Of a stretch of 12,611 bases of DNA, positions 5,740 through 12,611 are shown piece after piece; the stretch's first letter is position 1, and each line of letters opens with the position of its first letter. The stretch is from assembly GCA_944331815.1 (NCBI GenBank), contig CALVIQ010000083.1, positions 1 to 12,611 on the forward strand, given 5' to 3'. The stretch comes from an uncultured Bacilli bacterium. GTDB taxonomy: Bacteria > Bacillota_I > Bacilli_A > RF39 > UBA660. The notes under the pieces are model-generated. The model was given only the letters and a program-made list of their open reading frames with translations, searched no databases and had not been told where the DNA came from. Both the position numbers and the translations under genes were made by a program.

Positions 5740-7884
5740 ATGAAAACAAGAAGTATAAAATGGAAAACTCCAATGACGGTATTCTGTGTATTTCTTGTTT
5801 TTATTTTTGTATTATTTTTACAATATTTATATTTGTCATTATCACCAAATGTATATGGTATAAATATGCAAGAATTTGCTTCTAATCGTAATACATATTC
5901 TTCTACTTTACATGCTAAAAGAGGAACTATTTATGATTCCCAAGGAGATGTTTTAGCTACAGATGTATCTAGTTATACAGTAATTGCATATTTAGATGAA
6001 AGTAGAACTGGATCATCAACTACTTTATATCATGTTAAAGATAAAGAAGGAACGGCAAAAGCATTAGCTCCTTTATTAAATATGAAGGAAGAAACAATTT
6101 TAGAACTATTGAACAAAAAAGCTTATCAAGTTGAATTAGGTCCAGGTGGTAGAGGAATAACCGAAATATTAAAAAAGCAAATTGAAGATTTAAATTTACC
6201 AGGAATTGATTTTATTGAAAGTTATAAAAGATATTATCCAAATGGTGATTTTGCTTCTTATATTATTGGATATGCTAAAAAAAATGAAGTCGAAGTAATA
6301 GTTGATGATGTTACTAAAACTGAAGTTGTTATTCAAGGTGAATTAGGAATTGAAGTTGAGTATGATGAAATATTAAAAGGGATTAATGGTTATATTAGTT
6401 ATCAACAAGATAGATATGGTTATAAAATACCAGATACTCCTGAAGAAAATGTTCCTGCTGTTGATGGAAGTGATATTTATTTAACTATTGATGCTAATAT
6501 TCAAAGAATAATAGAAGCAGAAGTTAATAAAGTAGTTGAAGATTACAATCCTGAATGGTTAACAGTTAATGTTATGGATGCTAAAACAGGTGATATATTA
6601 GGATCTGTTTCTGAGCCTTCCTTCGATCCGAATAAATTAAATTTAACTAATTATGAAAATCCATTGACTTCTTTTGTTTACGAACCAGGTAGTGTTATGA
6701 AAATATTTACCTATATGTGTGCAATTGAAAAAGGTACTTATGTGGGTGATCAAACTTATCAATCCGGTGTTATTGATGTTGAAGGTACTAAAATATACGA
6801 TTGGAATAAAGTTGGTTGGGGAGAAATTACGTATGATCATGGATTTGAAATGTCTAGTAATGTTGGTACTGTTAATATAATGCAGAATTTTTTAACTAAG
6901 GATGATTTAAAAGATTGTCTAACTAGTTATGGATTTGGCAATACAACTGGTGTTGAATTACCTAGAGAATTATCTGGTAGTTTAGTATTTAATTATCCAG
7001 TTGAGGTTGCGGCTGCTTCATATGGTCAAGGTATCACAACCACACCAATTCAACAATTACAAGCTTTAAGTATTATTGCAAATGATGGTTATATGGTAAA
7101 ACCTAAAATTGTTAGTAAAATTTTAAATAATGGTGAACTAGTATATGAAAGAACAGTTGAAAAAAGTGATCGAATTGTAAGTCATAACACTGTTGAAAAA
7201 ATTAAAGAATTAATGTATAATGCAGTTAATAATGTAGAAGATGGAGCAATTGGAACTGCTTATATGATTGATGGATTAGATGTTATGGGTAAAACAGGAA
7301 CAGCTGAAATATATGATGAAGAACATGGCGGTTATTTAAATGGTTGGTTAGATAATTTGTATTCTTTTTCAGGAATTTTTCCTAAAGATGATCCTGAAAT
7401 AATAATATTTGTTTCTATGAAAAGGCCTAATAATGGTTCTAATATTGGATTAAAAACCATGACTCATGCTATTATGGAATCGATAGCTAAATATAAAGGT
7501 ATGATAAGTAATAAAGATGATGATGAAACAAAAAAAAGAATTGAAATAACAGATTATACAAATTTAAAAACTGAAGAAGTTGTTAAAAAATTAGAAGATC
7601 AAGGATTAGAAGTGGTATTATTAGGAAATGGTGATAGAATTATAAATCAATATCCTAATAAAACAACATTATTAACTGGAGAAAAAATTATTTTATTAAC
7701 AAATGACAACAATATTAAAATGCCATCATTAATTGGATATTCTAGAATTGATGCTATTTCGATTCTTGATTTATTAAAAATAGATTATGATATTGAAGGC
7801 TACGGATACGTTGTTGAACAAAGTATTAAAGCTGGAAGTAAATTATCTGATAAAATAAAATTAAAATTAAAACAAGATGAATAG
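5740..7884 (+). CDS. Class B penicillin-binding protein (division transpeptidase, PBP2B/PBP2X/FtsI type) with PASTA domains
   Basis: This gene encodes a 714-residue membrane-anchored D,D-transpeptidase for septal peptidoglycan. One N-terminal membrane helix (about 10-32) leads to a PBP dimer domain (LHAKRGTIYDSQGDVLATD, about 58-76), then the transpeptidase domain. Its catalytic motifs are S318-VMK (EPGSVMK), S372-SN and K518-TGTA. From about residue 600 two PASTA repeats follow (IEITDYTNLKTEEVVKKLED... and MPSLIGYSRIDAISILDLL...), the typical Gram-positive arrangement. Start 5740 is chosen because AGAGG (5727-5731) lies 8 bases upstream; the GTG at 5731 overlaps that site. It sits 12 bases after ftsL, in the place of pbpB/ftsI in dcw clusters. 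All active-site residues are present. Confidence 0.93.
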   Translation: MKTRSIKWKTPMTVFCVFLVFIFVLFLQYLYLSLSPNVYGINMQEFASNRNTYSSTLHAKRGTIYDSQGDVLATDVSSYTVIAYLDESRTGSSTTLYHVKDKEGTAKALAPLLNMKEETILELLNKKAYQVELGPGGRGITEILKKQIEDLNLPGIDFIESYKRYYPNGDFASYIIGYAKKNEVEVIVDDVTKTEVVIQGELGIEVEYDEILKGINGYISYQQDRYGYKIPDTPEENVPAVDGSDIYLTIDANIQRIIEAEVNKVVEDYNPEWLTVNVMDAKTGDILGSVSEPSFDPNKLNLTNYENPLTSFVYEPGSVMKIFTYMCAIEKGTYVGDQTYQSGVIDVEGTKIYDWNKVGWGEITYDHGFEMSSNVGTVNIMQNFLTKDDLKDCLTSYGFGNTTGVELPRELSGSLVFNYPVEVAAASYGQGITTTPIQQLQALSIIANDGYMVKPKIVSKILNNGELVYERTVEKSDRIVSHNTVEKIKELMYNAVNNVEDGAIGTAYMIDGLDVMGKTGTAEIYDEEHGGYLNGWLDNLYSFSGIFPKDDPEIIIFVSMKRPNNGSNIGLKTMTHAIMESIAKYKGMISNKDDDETKKRIEITDYTNLKTEEVVKKLEDQGLEVVLLGNGDRIINQYPNKTTLLTGEKIILLTNDNNIKMPSLIGYSRIDAISILDLLKIDYDIEGYGYVVEQSIKAGSKLSDKIKLKLKQDE

Positions 7885-7918
7885 ATATTGACAAATTGTC
7901 TATATTTAGTAATATATT
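7885..7918 (+). promoter_or_regulatory. Promoter before lepB with overlapping palindrome
   Basis: A consensus TTGACA (7888-7893) is followed after 16 bases by TAATAT (7910-7915), or after 19 bases by TATATT (7913-7918). The -35 element lies inside a 21-bp palindrome at 7885-7905, ATAT-T-GACAA-A-TTGTC-T-ATAT, with one mismatch pair around a single central base. That geometry suits a dimeric repressor rather than an RNA hairpin. The regulator is unknown. Confidence 0.5.
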
Positions 7919-7934
7919 ATTAGGAAGCGATATT

Positions 7935-8468
7935 ATGGATTTTAGAGGAATAAAAGAATTTTTCAAAGATATATTAAAGTATATTATTGTTATTGTTGTA
8001 GTTTTAATAATAGTTTTATATGTTGTTACTTTACAACAAGTTGTAGGGCCTTCTATGCAGCCAACTTTAAATGAAGGGGATGTTTTAATATTAAATAAAT
8101 TTCATTATTATTTATTTGATGTTAAAAGAAATGATGTTGTATCACTTAAATATGATGGTAGTAAATATTTAATAAAGAGAATAATAGGATTACCAGGAGA
8201 ATCAATATATTATAAAGATAATATACTATATATAAACGATAATCCTTATAAAGAAAATATAGTTGATGGTTTAGTTACTGAAGATTTTAATTTAAAAGAT
8301 TTAGGGTATGATGTTATTCCAGAGGATATGTATTTGGTATTAGGAGATAATCGTGGAAATTCATTAGATAGTCGAAATAAGGAAGTTGGTTTAATTAAAA
8401 AAGAAGATATTATAGGTAAGGTATTTATAAGGATTTGGCCTTTGAGTGGTTTTAAATTAGTTAAGTAG
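7935..8468 (+). CDS. lepB: Type I signal peptidase
   Basis: This gene encodes a 177-residue membrane serine protease that removes signal peptides from exported proteins. One N-terminal membrane helix (about 13-34, YIIVIVVVLIIVLYVVTL) precedes the catalytic serine S40 in GPSMQPTL. Box C/D follows with general-base lysine K81 in YLIKRIIGLPGE, and box E is VLGDNRGNSLDSR (about 138-150). The Ser-Lys dyad spacing and short length fit the Gram-positive SipS type. AGGAAG (7922-7927) lies 7 bases before this ATG; a TTG at 7896 would add 13 residues within the promoter and is unlikely. Its presence between the division PBP and clpC is not the standard dcw arrangement. It has its own promoter candidate. 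Confidence 0.94.
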   Translation: MDFRGIKEFFKDILKYIIVIVVVLIIVLYVVTLQQVVGPSMQPTLNEGDVLILNKFHYYLFDVKRNDVVSLKYDGSKYLIKRIIGLPGESIYYKDNILYINDNPYKENIVDGLVTEDFNLKDLGYDVIPEDMYLVLGDNRGNSLDSRNKEVGLIKKEDIIGKVFIRIWPLSGFKLVK

Positions 8469-8476
8469 GTGGTTTT

Positions 8477-8863
8477 ATGGCATATATTAAATTTAAAGAA
8501 TTAACAAAATATTTTAATTTTAATAAAAAAATTGAAATAGGTGAGTTACCAAAATATGTTTTAGATTATGTTTTGGATAATGAAGAAATAATTGCAGCAT
8601 ATCGAACTTCTCGTGATAGAGCAGTATTTACCGATAAAAGAATGATTTTGTTTGATGTTACACCTTATACAAGAAATAAAAAAATCCATATTTTACCTTA
8701 TAAAAATATATCTACTAGTGCTATTATGTTTGGTGGATCTAAAGCAAAATTATTAATTTCATTTGATAGTGGATATCAATTAAGATTAGACTTTTCTAGA
8801 ATGAGTCCTGATGATAAAAAATCATTACGTTTGTTATATACTGAAATGACAAGAATAAAATAA
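8477..8863 (+). CDS. Bacterial PH domain protein (bPH_1/YvbH-like), function unknown
   Basis: This gene encodes a 128-residue soluble protein with no signal or membrane segment. Residues about 45-125 form a bacterial pleckstrin-homology pattern: RDRAVFTDKRMILFDV, KKIHILPYKNISTSAI, KLLISFDSGYQLRLDF and a closing helix (SPDDKKSLRLLYTEMT). The strand order and the FTDKR...LPYKNI signature resemble the PF08000 (YvbH-type) family, for which no biochemical function is established. AGGTGG (8467-8472) overlaps the lepB stop codon and gives 4-base spacing, so it is co-transcribed and probably coupled with lepB. A terminator overlaps its own stop codon and ends this unit. Confidence 0.75.
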   Translation: MAYIKFKELTKYFNFNKKIEIGELPKYVLDYVLDNEEIIAAYRTSRDRAVFTDKRMILFDVTPYTRNKKIHILPYKNISTSAIMFGGSKAKLLISFDSGYQLRLDFSRMSPDDKKSLRLLYTEMTRIK

Positions 8864-8878
8864 TTCTTGTTTTTTGTT
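8848..8878 (+). terminator. Intrinsic terminator overlapping the end of the PH-domain gene
   Basis: ACAAGAAT (8849-8856) and ATTCTTGT (8863-8870) form an 8-bp stem with a 6-base AAAATA loop, followed by TTTTT (8871-8875). The left arm lies within the last codons and the loop includes most of the stop codon. It separates the lepB unit from clpC. Confidence 0.65.
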
Positions 8879-8937
8879 GTATAAAATTAATTAAATATCC
8901 TCATTATTAACATAGAATAATATTGGGAGGAAATATA

Positions 8938-11211
8938 ATGTTTGGACAATTTACAGAAGAAGCAAGAAAAATATTAGTTAATGCTAAGTCAGAGATGATG
9001 GAATTAAGACATCCTTATGTTGGAAGTGAACATCTTTTGTTAGCAATTTTAAAATCAAAAAATAATGTTTCTAAAAAATTAAAACAATATAATTTGGATT
9101 ATGATAAATTTAAAAATAAAATTATTGAAATTTTAGGCTTTGGTACTAAAGAGAGTGAATGGTTTTTATATACTCCGTTACTTAAAAGAATAATGGAAAA
9201 TGCTATGTTAGATTGTAAAGAAAAAAATAGTGAGGTTACCATTGAAGCTTTATTTTCTAGTTTGTTAGAAGAAGGTGAAGGTGTAGCAATTAGAATATTG
9301 TTAAATTTAAATATTGATTTAGATAAATTATATAACGAATTTAATTATAAAATATTTAAACCAAAAAAGAAAAAATTGTTATTAGAAGAATTAGGTACGG
9401 ATTTAACTAATAAAGCTAATGAATTAGATCCTGTAATTGGAAGAGAAGATGAAATAAAAAGAGTAATTGAAATTTTATCAAGAAGAACAAAAAACAATCC
9501 ATTATTGATTGGTGAAGCAGGCGTTGGAAAGACAGCTATTGTAGAGGAATTAAGTAGAAGAATTATAAATGGTGATGTACCTAATAATTTGAAAACTAAA
9601 AGAATAATTAGTTTAGATATGGCAACTTTAGTTGCTGGGACTAAGTATCGTGGGGAATTTGAAGAGAGAGTTCGTAAAATATTAAAAGAAGTAGAAGAAG
9701 ATAATGATATAATTTTATTTATTGATGAAATTCATACATTAGTTGGTGCAGGAGGTGCTGAAGGGGCAATTGATGCATCGAATATATTTAAACCTGCATT
9801 ATCAAGAAATAAATTAAGATGTATTGGAGCTACAACAATCAGTGAATACAAAAAATTTATTGAAAGTGATAAGGCTTTAGAAAGAAGATTTCAAAAAGTT
9901 AATATTGAAATACCTAATAAAGATGTTGTAAAACAAATATTATTAAAGTTAAAACCAATTTATGAAAATTATCATCATGTAATAATTAAAGATGAATTAT
10001 TAGATAAAATTATTGAATTATCAGATAAATATATATTTGATCGTAATCAACCTGATAAATCAATTGATATTTTAGATGAGGTGTGTGCAAAAAGTAGTTT
10101 AAAAGAAAGTAAAGAATTAATTGAATATAATAAATTAAATAAGCAATTACAAAATTTAATTAAAAACAAAAATGAGGCAGTTAGTAATTGTGATTTTAAA
10201 AAAGCAACAAGCTGTAAAGAAAAGGAATTTGTTTTAATGGATAAGATTAACAACTTAGAGCTTACATTATGTAATAAAACAAAAAATGAAGTTACCATTG
10301 ATGAAATTGCTAATGTTATCCATGCTAAAACCAAAATACCTGTTTATGAAATATTAAATAATAGTGATATAAAACAACTTGAACATGAATTAAATACCAT
10401 AATTGGTCAAGATAAGGCTATAAAAGAACTAAGTAATATTGCAAAGAAAATAAAACTAGGATTTAAAGATGATAGATGTTATTCATTTTTATTTGCTGGA
10501 CCTTCTGGAGTAGGTAAAACTGAACTTGCAAAAATATTTGGTAAATCTTTAGTTGGAGATAATGTAATAAGATTAGATATGAGTGAATTTAGTGAGTCTC
10601 ATAGTGTTAGTAAGTTTGTTGGAGCTCCTCCTGGATATATTGGATATAGTGATAATAAAACTATATTAGAAGAAATAAGAAATAAACCATTTTCTGTTTT
10701 GATATTAGATGAAATTGAAAGAGCTAATCAAACTATTATTAATTTATTATTTCAGATATTGGATAATGGTAAAATAAAAGATTCAAAAGGTGTAGATGTT
10801 TATTTTAATAATGTAATTATTATAATGACTTCTAATATTGGATTTGATGAAATAAATGTTGGATTTAATAAAAATAATGATGATTTAACAAAATTGAAAG
10901 AATATTTTAGCATTCTATTTATTAATCGTATTGATAATATTGTTTCATTTAATAGATTGAATGAAAAAAATATTAAAGAAATAATTAATAATAAAATAAA
11001 TAAATTAATTTTAAAATATAAAAATATTAAAATTAAGATAGATGAAAATGTTATAAATGATATTATAAAATTAAGTAATTATAATGAATTTGGAGCTAGA
11101 AAAATAGATAAAATCATTAAAGATAAATTAGAAAATACTATTATTGATAAAATTATTGATAATAAAAAAAGTGTTCATATTAAATCTCTTGAATTAAATA
11201 TATATACTTAA
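8938..11211 (+). CDS. clpC: AAA+ unfoldase ClpC (ClpP partner)
   Basis: This gene encodes a 757-residue HSP100 ATPase that unfolds proteins for ClpP. The N-terminal Clp-N double repeat (MFGQFTEEARKIL..., about 1-145) is followed by the first AAA+ domain with Walker A GEAGVGKT (192-199) and Walker B ILFIDEIHTLVGAGGAEGAID. A UVR-like middle domain follows (NEAVSNCDFKKATSCKEKEF). The second AAA+ domain has GPSGVGKT (521-528), GAPPGYIGY, VLILDEIER, NRIDNIVSF and a C-terminal domain. VGF in INVGFNKN fits the ClpP-docking loop that separates ClpC from ClpB. It is about 50 residues shorter than B. subtilis ClpC, mainly in loops and tail. GGGAGGA (8925-8931) precedes the ATG by 6 bases. No CtsR heptad repeat (GGTCAAA type) is visible upstream, and mcsA/mcsB/ctsR are absent, so regulation differs from the B. 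subtilis operon. Confidence 0.94.
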   Translation: MFGQFTEEARKILVNAKSEMMELRHPYVGSEHLLLAILKSKNNVSKKLKQYNLDYDKFKNKIIEILGFGTKESEWFLYTPLLKRIMENAMLDCKEKNSEVTIEALFSSLLEEGEGVAIRILLNLNIDLDKLYNEFNYKIFKPKKKKLLLEELGTDLTNKANELDPVIGREDEIKRVIEILSRRTKNNPLLIGEAGVGKTAIVEELSRRIINGDVPNNLKTKRIISLDMATLVAGTKYRGEFEERVRKILKEVEEDNDIILFIDEIHTLVGAGGAEGAIDASNIFKPALSRNKLRCIGATTISEYKKFIESDKALERRFQKVNIEIPNKDVVKQILLKLKPIYENYHHVIIKDELLDKIIELSDKYIFDRNQPDKSIDILDEVCAKSSLKESKELIEYNKLNKQLQNLIKNKNEAVSNCDFKKATSCKEKEFVLMDKINNLELTLCNKTKNEVTIDEIANVIHAKTKIPVYEILNNSDIKQLEHELNTIIGQDKAIKELSNIAKKIKLGFKDDRCYSFLFAGPSGVGKTELAKIFGKSLVGDNVIRLDMSEFSESHSVSKFVGAPPGYIGYSDNKTILEEIRNKPFSVLILDEIERANQTIINLLFQILDNGKIKDSKGVDVYFNNVIIIMTSNIGFDEINVGFNKNNDDLTKLKEYFSILFINRIDNIVSFNRLNEKNIKEIINNKINKLILKYKNIKIKIDENVINDIIKLSNYNEFGARKIDKIIKDKLENTIIDKIIDNKKSVHIKSLELNIYT

Positions 11212-11221
11212 TAATAATAAT

Positions 11222-11255
11222 AAAACATATACTTAAGTGGGTGAGTATATGTTTT
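11222..11255 (+). promoter_or_regulatory. 12-bp perfect hairpin enclosing the ribosome site and start codon of the SpoVD-like gene
   Basis: AAAACATATACT (11222-11233) and AGTATATGTTTT (11244-11255) are exact reverse complements around the 10-base loop TAAGTGGGTG. The Shine-Dalgarno region (GTGGGTG) is in the loop and the ATG (11249-11251) is in the right arm, which ends in TTTTTT. In RNA it would sequester the start codon. It also has the form of a weak terminator 10 bases after clpC. Confidence 0.6.
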
Positions 11256-12505
11256 TTAAAAGTATTCATATTAGAATTAAAATAGTTATGTTAGTTATAT
11301 TTTTGTTTTTTATTTTAATAATTGGTAAAGTATTTTATATTCAAGTATTTGAATATGAAAAACTAAATAATTATGCAACTAGTTTATGGAGTAGAAACTT
11401 ACCAATAGAAGCTAATAGAGGAAAAATATATGATCGAAATGGTGTAGTACTTGCTGATAATATAACAACAACATCTTTAGTTTTGATACCTAATCAAATT
11501 GAAGATAAAGAAAAAACAGCAAAATTAATAGCTCCTATTTTAGGTATTACTTATGAAGATATGTATGAACATGTTTCGGTAAAATCTTCAATTGAAAGAG
11601 TCCATCCAGAGGGTAGAAGATTAGATTACGAAACAGCAGATAAAATAAATGATTTAGATTTACCAGGTGTATATTTATTAAAAGAAAGTAAAAGATATTA
11701 TCCTTATGGTAGTATGTTGGCACATACTTTAGGTTTTGTAGGAATAGATAATCAAGGTTTGTCTGGATTAGAACTTATGTATGATGATTATTTAACAGGA
11801 AGTTATGGAGCTATAAAATTTTTTAGTGATGCAAAAGGAAATAAATTACAATTATCAGAAGTATATGAACAACCACAAGATGGTATAGATGTTTATTTAA
11901 CAATAGATTATAATATTCAGGTAGCATTAGAAAGTGAACTTGATAATGCTATTAGTAAATATAATCCTGATCAAGCATTAGGTATAGTTATGAATCCTAA
12001 AACTGGTGAGATACTTGCAATAGCATCACGTCCTACATTTGAACCAAGTAATTATCAAGATTATTCAACTGAAATAATCAATCGTAATTTGCCAATTTGG
12101 ATGACATATGAACCTGGTTCTACTTTTAAAATAATTACATTAGCTACTGCTTTAGAAGAAAATATTGTAAATTTAGATGAAGATCATTTTTACGATAGTG
12201 GTGCTGTTAAAGTTGGTGGTGCTACAATTCACTGTTGGAAACATGGAGGACATGGAGAACAAACATTTTTACAAGTTGTAGAAAATTCTTGTAACCCAGG
12301 ATTTGTAGAATTAGGTTTAAAATTAGGTAAAGACACTTTATTTGATTATATTGATAAATTTGGCTTTGGAAGTGTGACTGGGATTGATTTAAATGGGGAA
12401 GCAAATGGTATTATATTTGATAAAGATAAAATAGGAGATCTAGAGTTAGCTACAACTGCATTTGGTCAAGGTGTATCTGTTACTCCAATACAACAAGTTG
12501 TCTAA
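11249..12505 (+). CDS. Class B penicillin-binding protein, SpoVD-like, truncated before the KTG motif
   Basis: This gene encodes 418 residues of a membrane-anchored peptidoglycan transpeptidase. A membrane helix (about 10-30), dimer domain (IEANRGKIYDRNGVVLADN, about 48-66; SKRYYPYGSMLAHTLGFVG) and the first two catalytic motifs are intact: S291-TFK in YEPGSTFK, and S347-CN in VVENSCNPGFVELG. The segment IHCWKHGGHGEQTF is typical of SpoVD-type proteins. The frame ends right after FGQGVSVTPIQQVV, where relatives continue for well over 100 residues with KTGTA and usually PASTA. No other frame after 12500 resumes the family sequence, so this is not a simple frameshift. The product would lack the oxyanion-side KTG strand and be inactive. 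Start 11249 follows GGGTGAG; an in-frame GTG at 11237 is inside that site. Sporulation or general wall synthesis could be its role. Confidence 0.85.
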   Translation: MFFKSIHIRIKIVMLVIFLFFILIIGKVFYIQVFEYEKLNNYATSLWSRNLPIEANRGKIYDRNGVVLADNITTTSLVLIPNQIEDKEKTAKLIAPILGITYEDMYEHVSVKSSIERVHPEGRRLDYETADKINDLDLPGVYLLKESKRYYPYGSMLAHTLGFVGIDNQGLSGLELMYDDYLTGSYGAIKFFSDAKGNKLQLSEVYEQPQDGIDVYLTIDYNIQVALESELDNAISKYNPDQALGIVMNPKTGEILAIASRPTFEPSNYQDYSTEIINRNLPIWMTYEPGSTFKIITLATALEENIVNLDEDHFYDSGAVKVGGATIHCWKHGGHGEQTFLQVVENSCNPGFVELGLKLGKDTLFDYIDKFGFGSVTGIDLNGEANGIIFDKDKIGDLELATTAFGQGVSVTPIQQVV

Positions 12506-12611
12506 TAAATGATACCCTTACTATTACTAGAGGAATAAATAGTAAATACACTAAAAAATACGATGTGGAGTATGAATATAAGTGTTTGATAAATATATAG
12601 ATTTAAATACT
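12501..12611. other. Unidentified sequence replacing the 3' end of the SpoVD-like gene
   Basis: From about 12500 the PBP coding sequence stops matching its family and unrelated AT-rich DNA begins. TTACTATT (12518-12525) and AATAGTAA (12538-12545) make a perfect 8-bp stem with a 12-base loop close to the junction. An open frame from 12502 to 12600 (ending in TAG) encodes ...DTLTITRGINSKYTKK... with no start codon or recognised family. It may be the end of an inserted element or a rearrangement or assembly breakpoint. Confidence 0.5.

Noticed and set aside
8864..8937. CtsR operator before clpC
   Set aside because: No GGTCAAA-type heptad repeat is present in the 74-base gap, and no convincing -35/-10 pair was found either.
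12498..12611. Group II intron starting in the PBP gene
   Set aside because: No GTGYG-type 5' boundary follows the junction and too little of the inserted DNA is visible to test for intron domains.
12490..12611. Simple frameshift as the cause of PBP truncation
   Set aside because: None of the other frames after 12500 continues with the expected PBP sequence or a KTG motif.
1..12611. CRISPR arrays, tRNA or rRNA genes, riboswitches
   Set aside because: No regularly spaced repeats, no cloverleaf or rRNA-like GC-rich conserved stretch, and no long leader resembling a known riboswitch were seen on either strand.

Overview
The window is very AT-rich (clearly below one third G+C by eye). It uses TGG for Trp and all three stop codons. 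Sigma-A-type promoters and Shine-Dalgarno sites match a low-GC Bacillota/Bacilli-like genome. The gene content (division/cell-wall cluster, SpoVD-like PBP, ClpC, Gram-positive-size signal peptidase, gut-type diversity-generating retroelement) suggests an uncultured Bacilli lineage, but the species cannot be named from sequence alone.

Left part (1-718): the 5' portion of an IS1202/ISNCY-type transposase gene on the minus strand runs off the window edge. Its upstream end abuts a strong promoter facing right.

Middle-left (661-2611): a diversity-generating retroelement (DGR). Three overlapping genes encode a MutS-domain-I-like small protein, a divergent Avd-like helical bundle protein, and a DGR-type reverse transcriptase (IGNMTSQ, YMDD). 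A conspicuously GC-richer, Asn-codon-loaded template repeat (TR) follows immediately, reading as VVSNPDNAWNV...NYGVRPAF and then a stop. A small hairpin flanked by a direct repeat lies just downstream. No cognate variable repeat (VR) is in the window.

Middle (2747-3919): a prepilin-like surface protein (GFTLIELLAVI) with a C-terminal ligand-binding-type domain. Its last ~34 codons line up without gaps with the TR reading frame, and most Asn codons of the TR correspond to assorted NNT codons. Numerous non-adenine differences show it was not copied from this TR. It looks like the product of a related DGR template, or a long-drifted target. A perfect 18-bp terminator hairpin closes this region.

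Right part (4019-12505): a division and cell-wall cluster. It starts from a promoter overlaid with four 10-bp-spaced MraZ boxes and runs mraZ, rsmH (mraW), ftsL, a PASTA-containing division PBP, a type I signal peptidase, a PH-domain protein, clpC and a SpoVD-like PBP. The last gene begins inside a 12-bp perfect hairpin and is cut off at about 12500, before its KTG motif, by unrelated DNA. This suggests a second insertion or rearrangement at the right edge. Septal peptidoglycan synthesis (RsmH, FtsL, two class B PBPs), protein export (LepB) and protein quality control (ClpC) are thus grouped, with an accessory surface-protein diversification module inserted upstream of the cluster.
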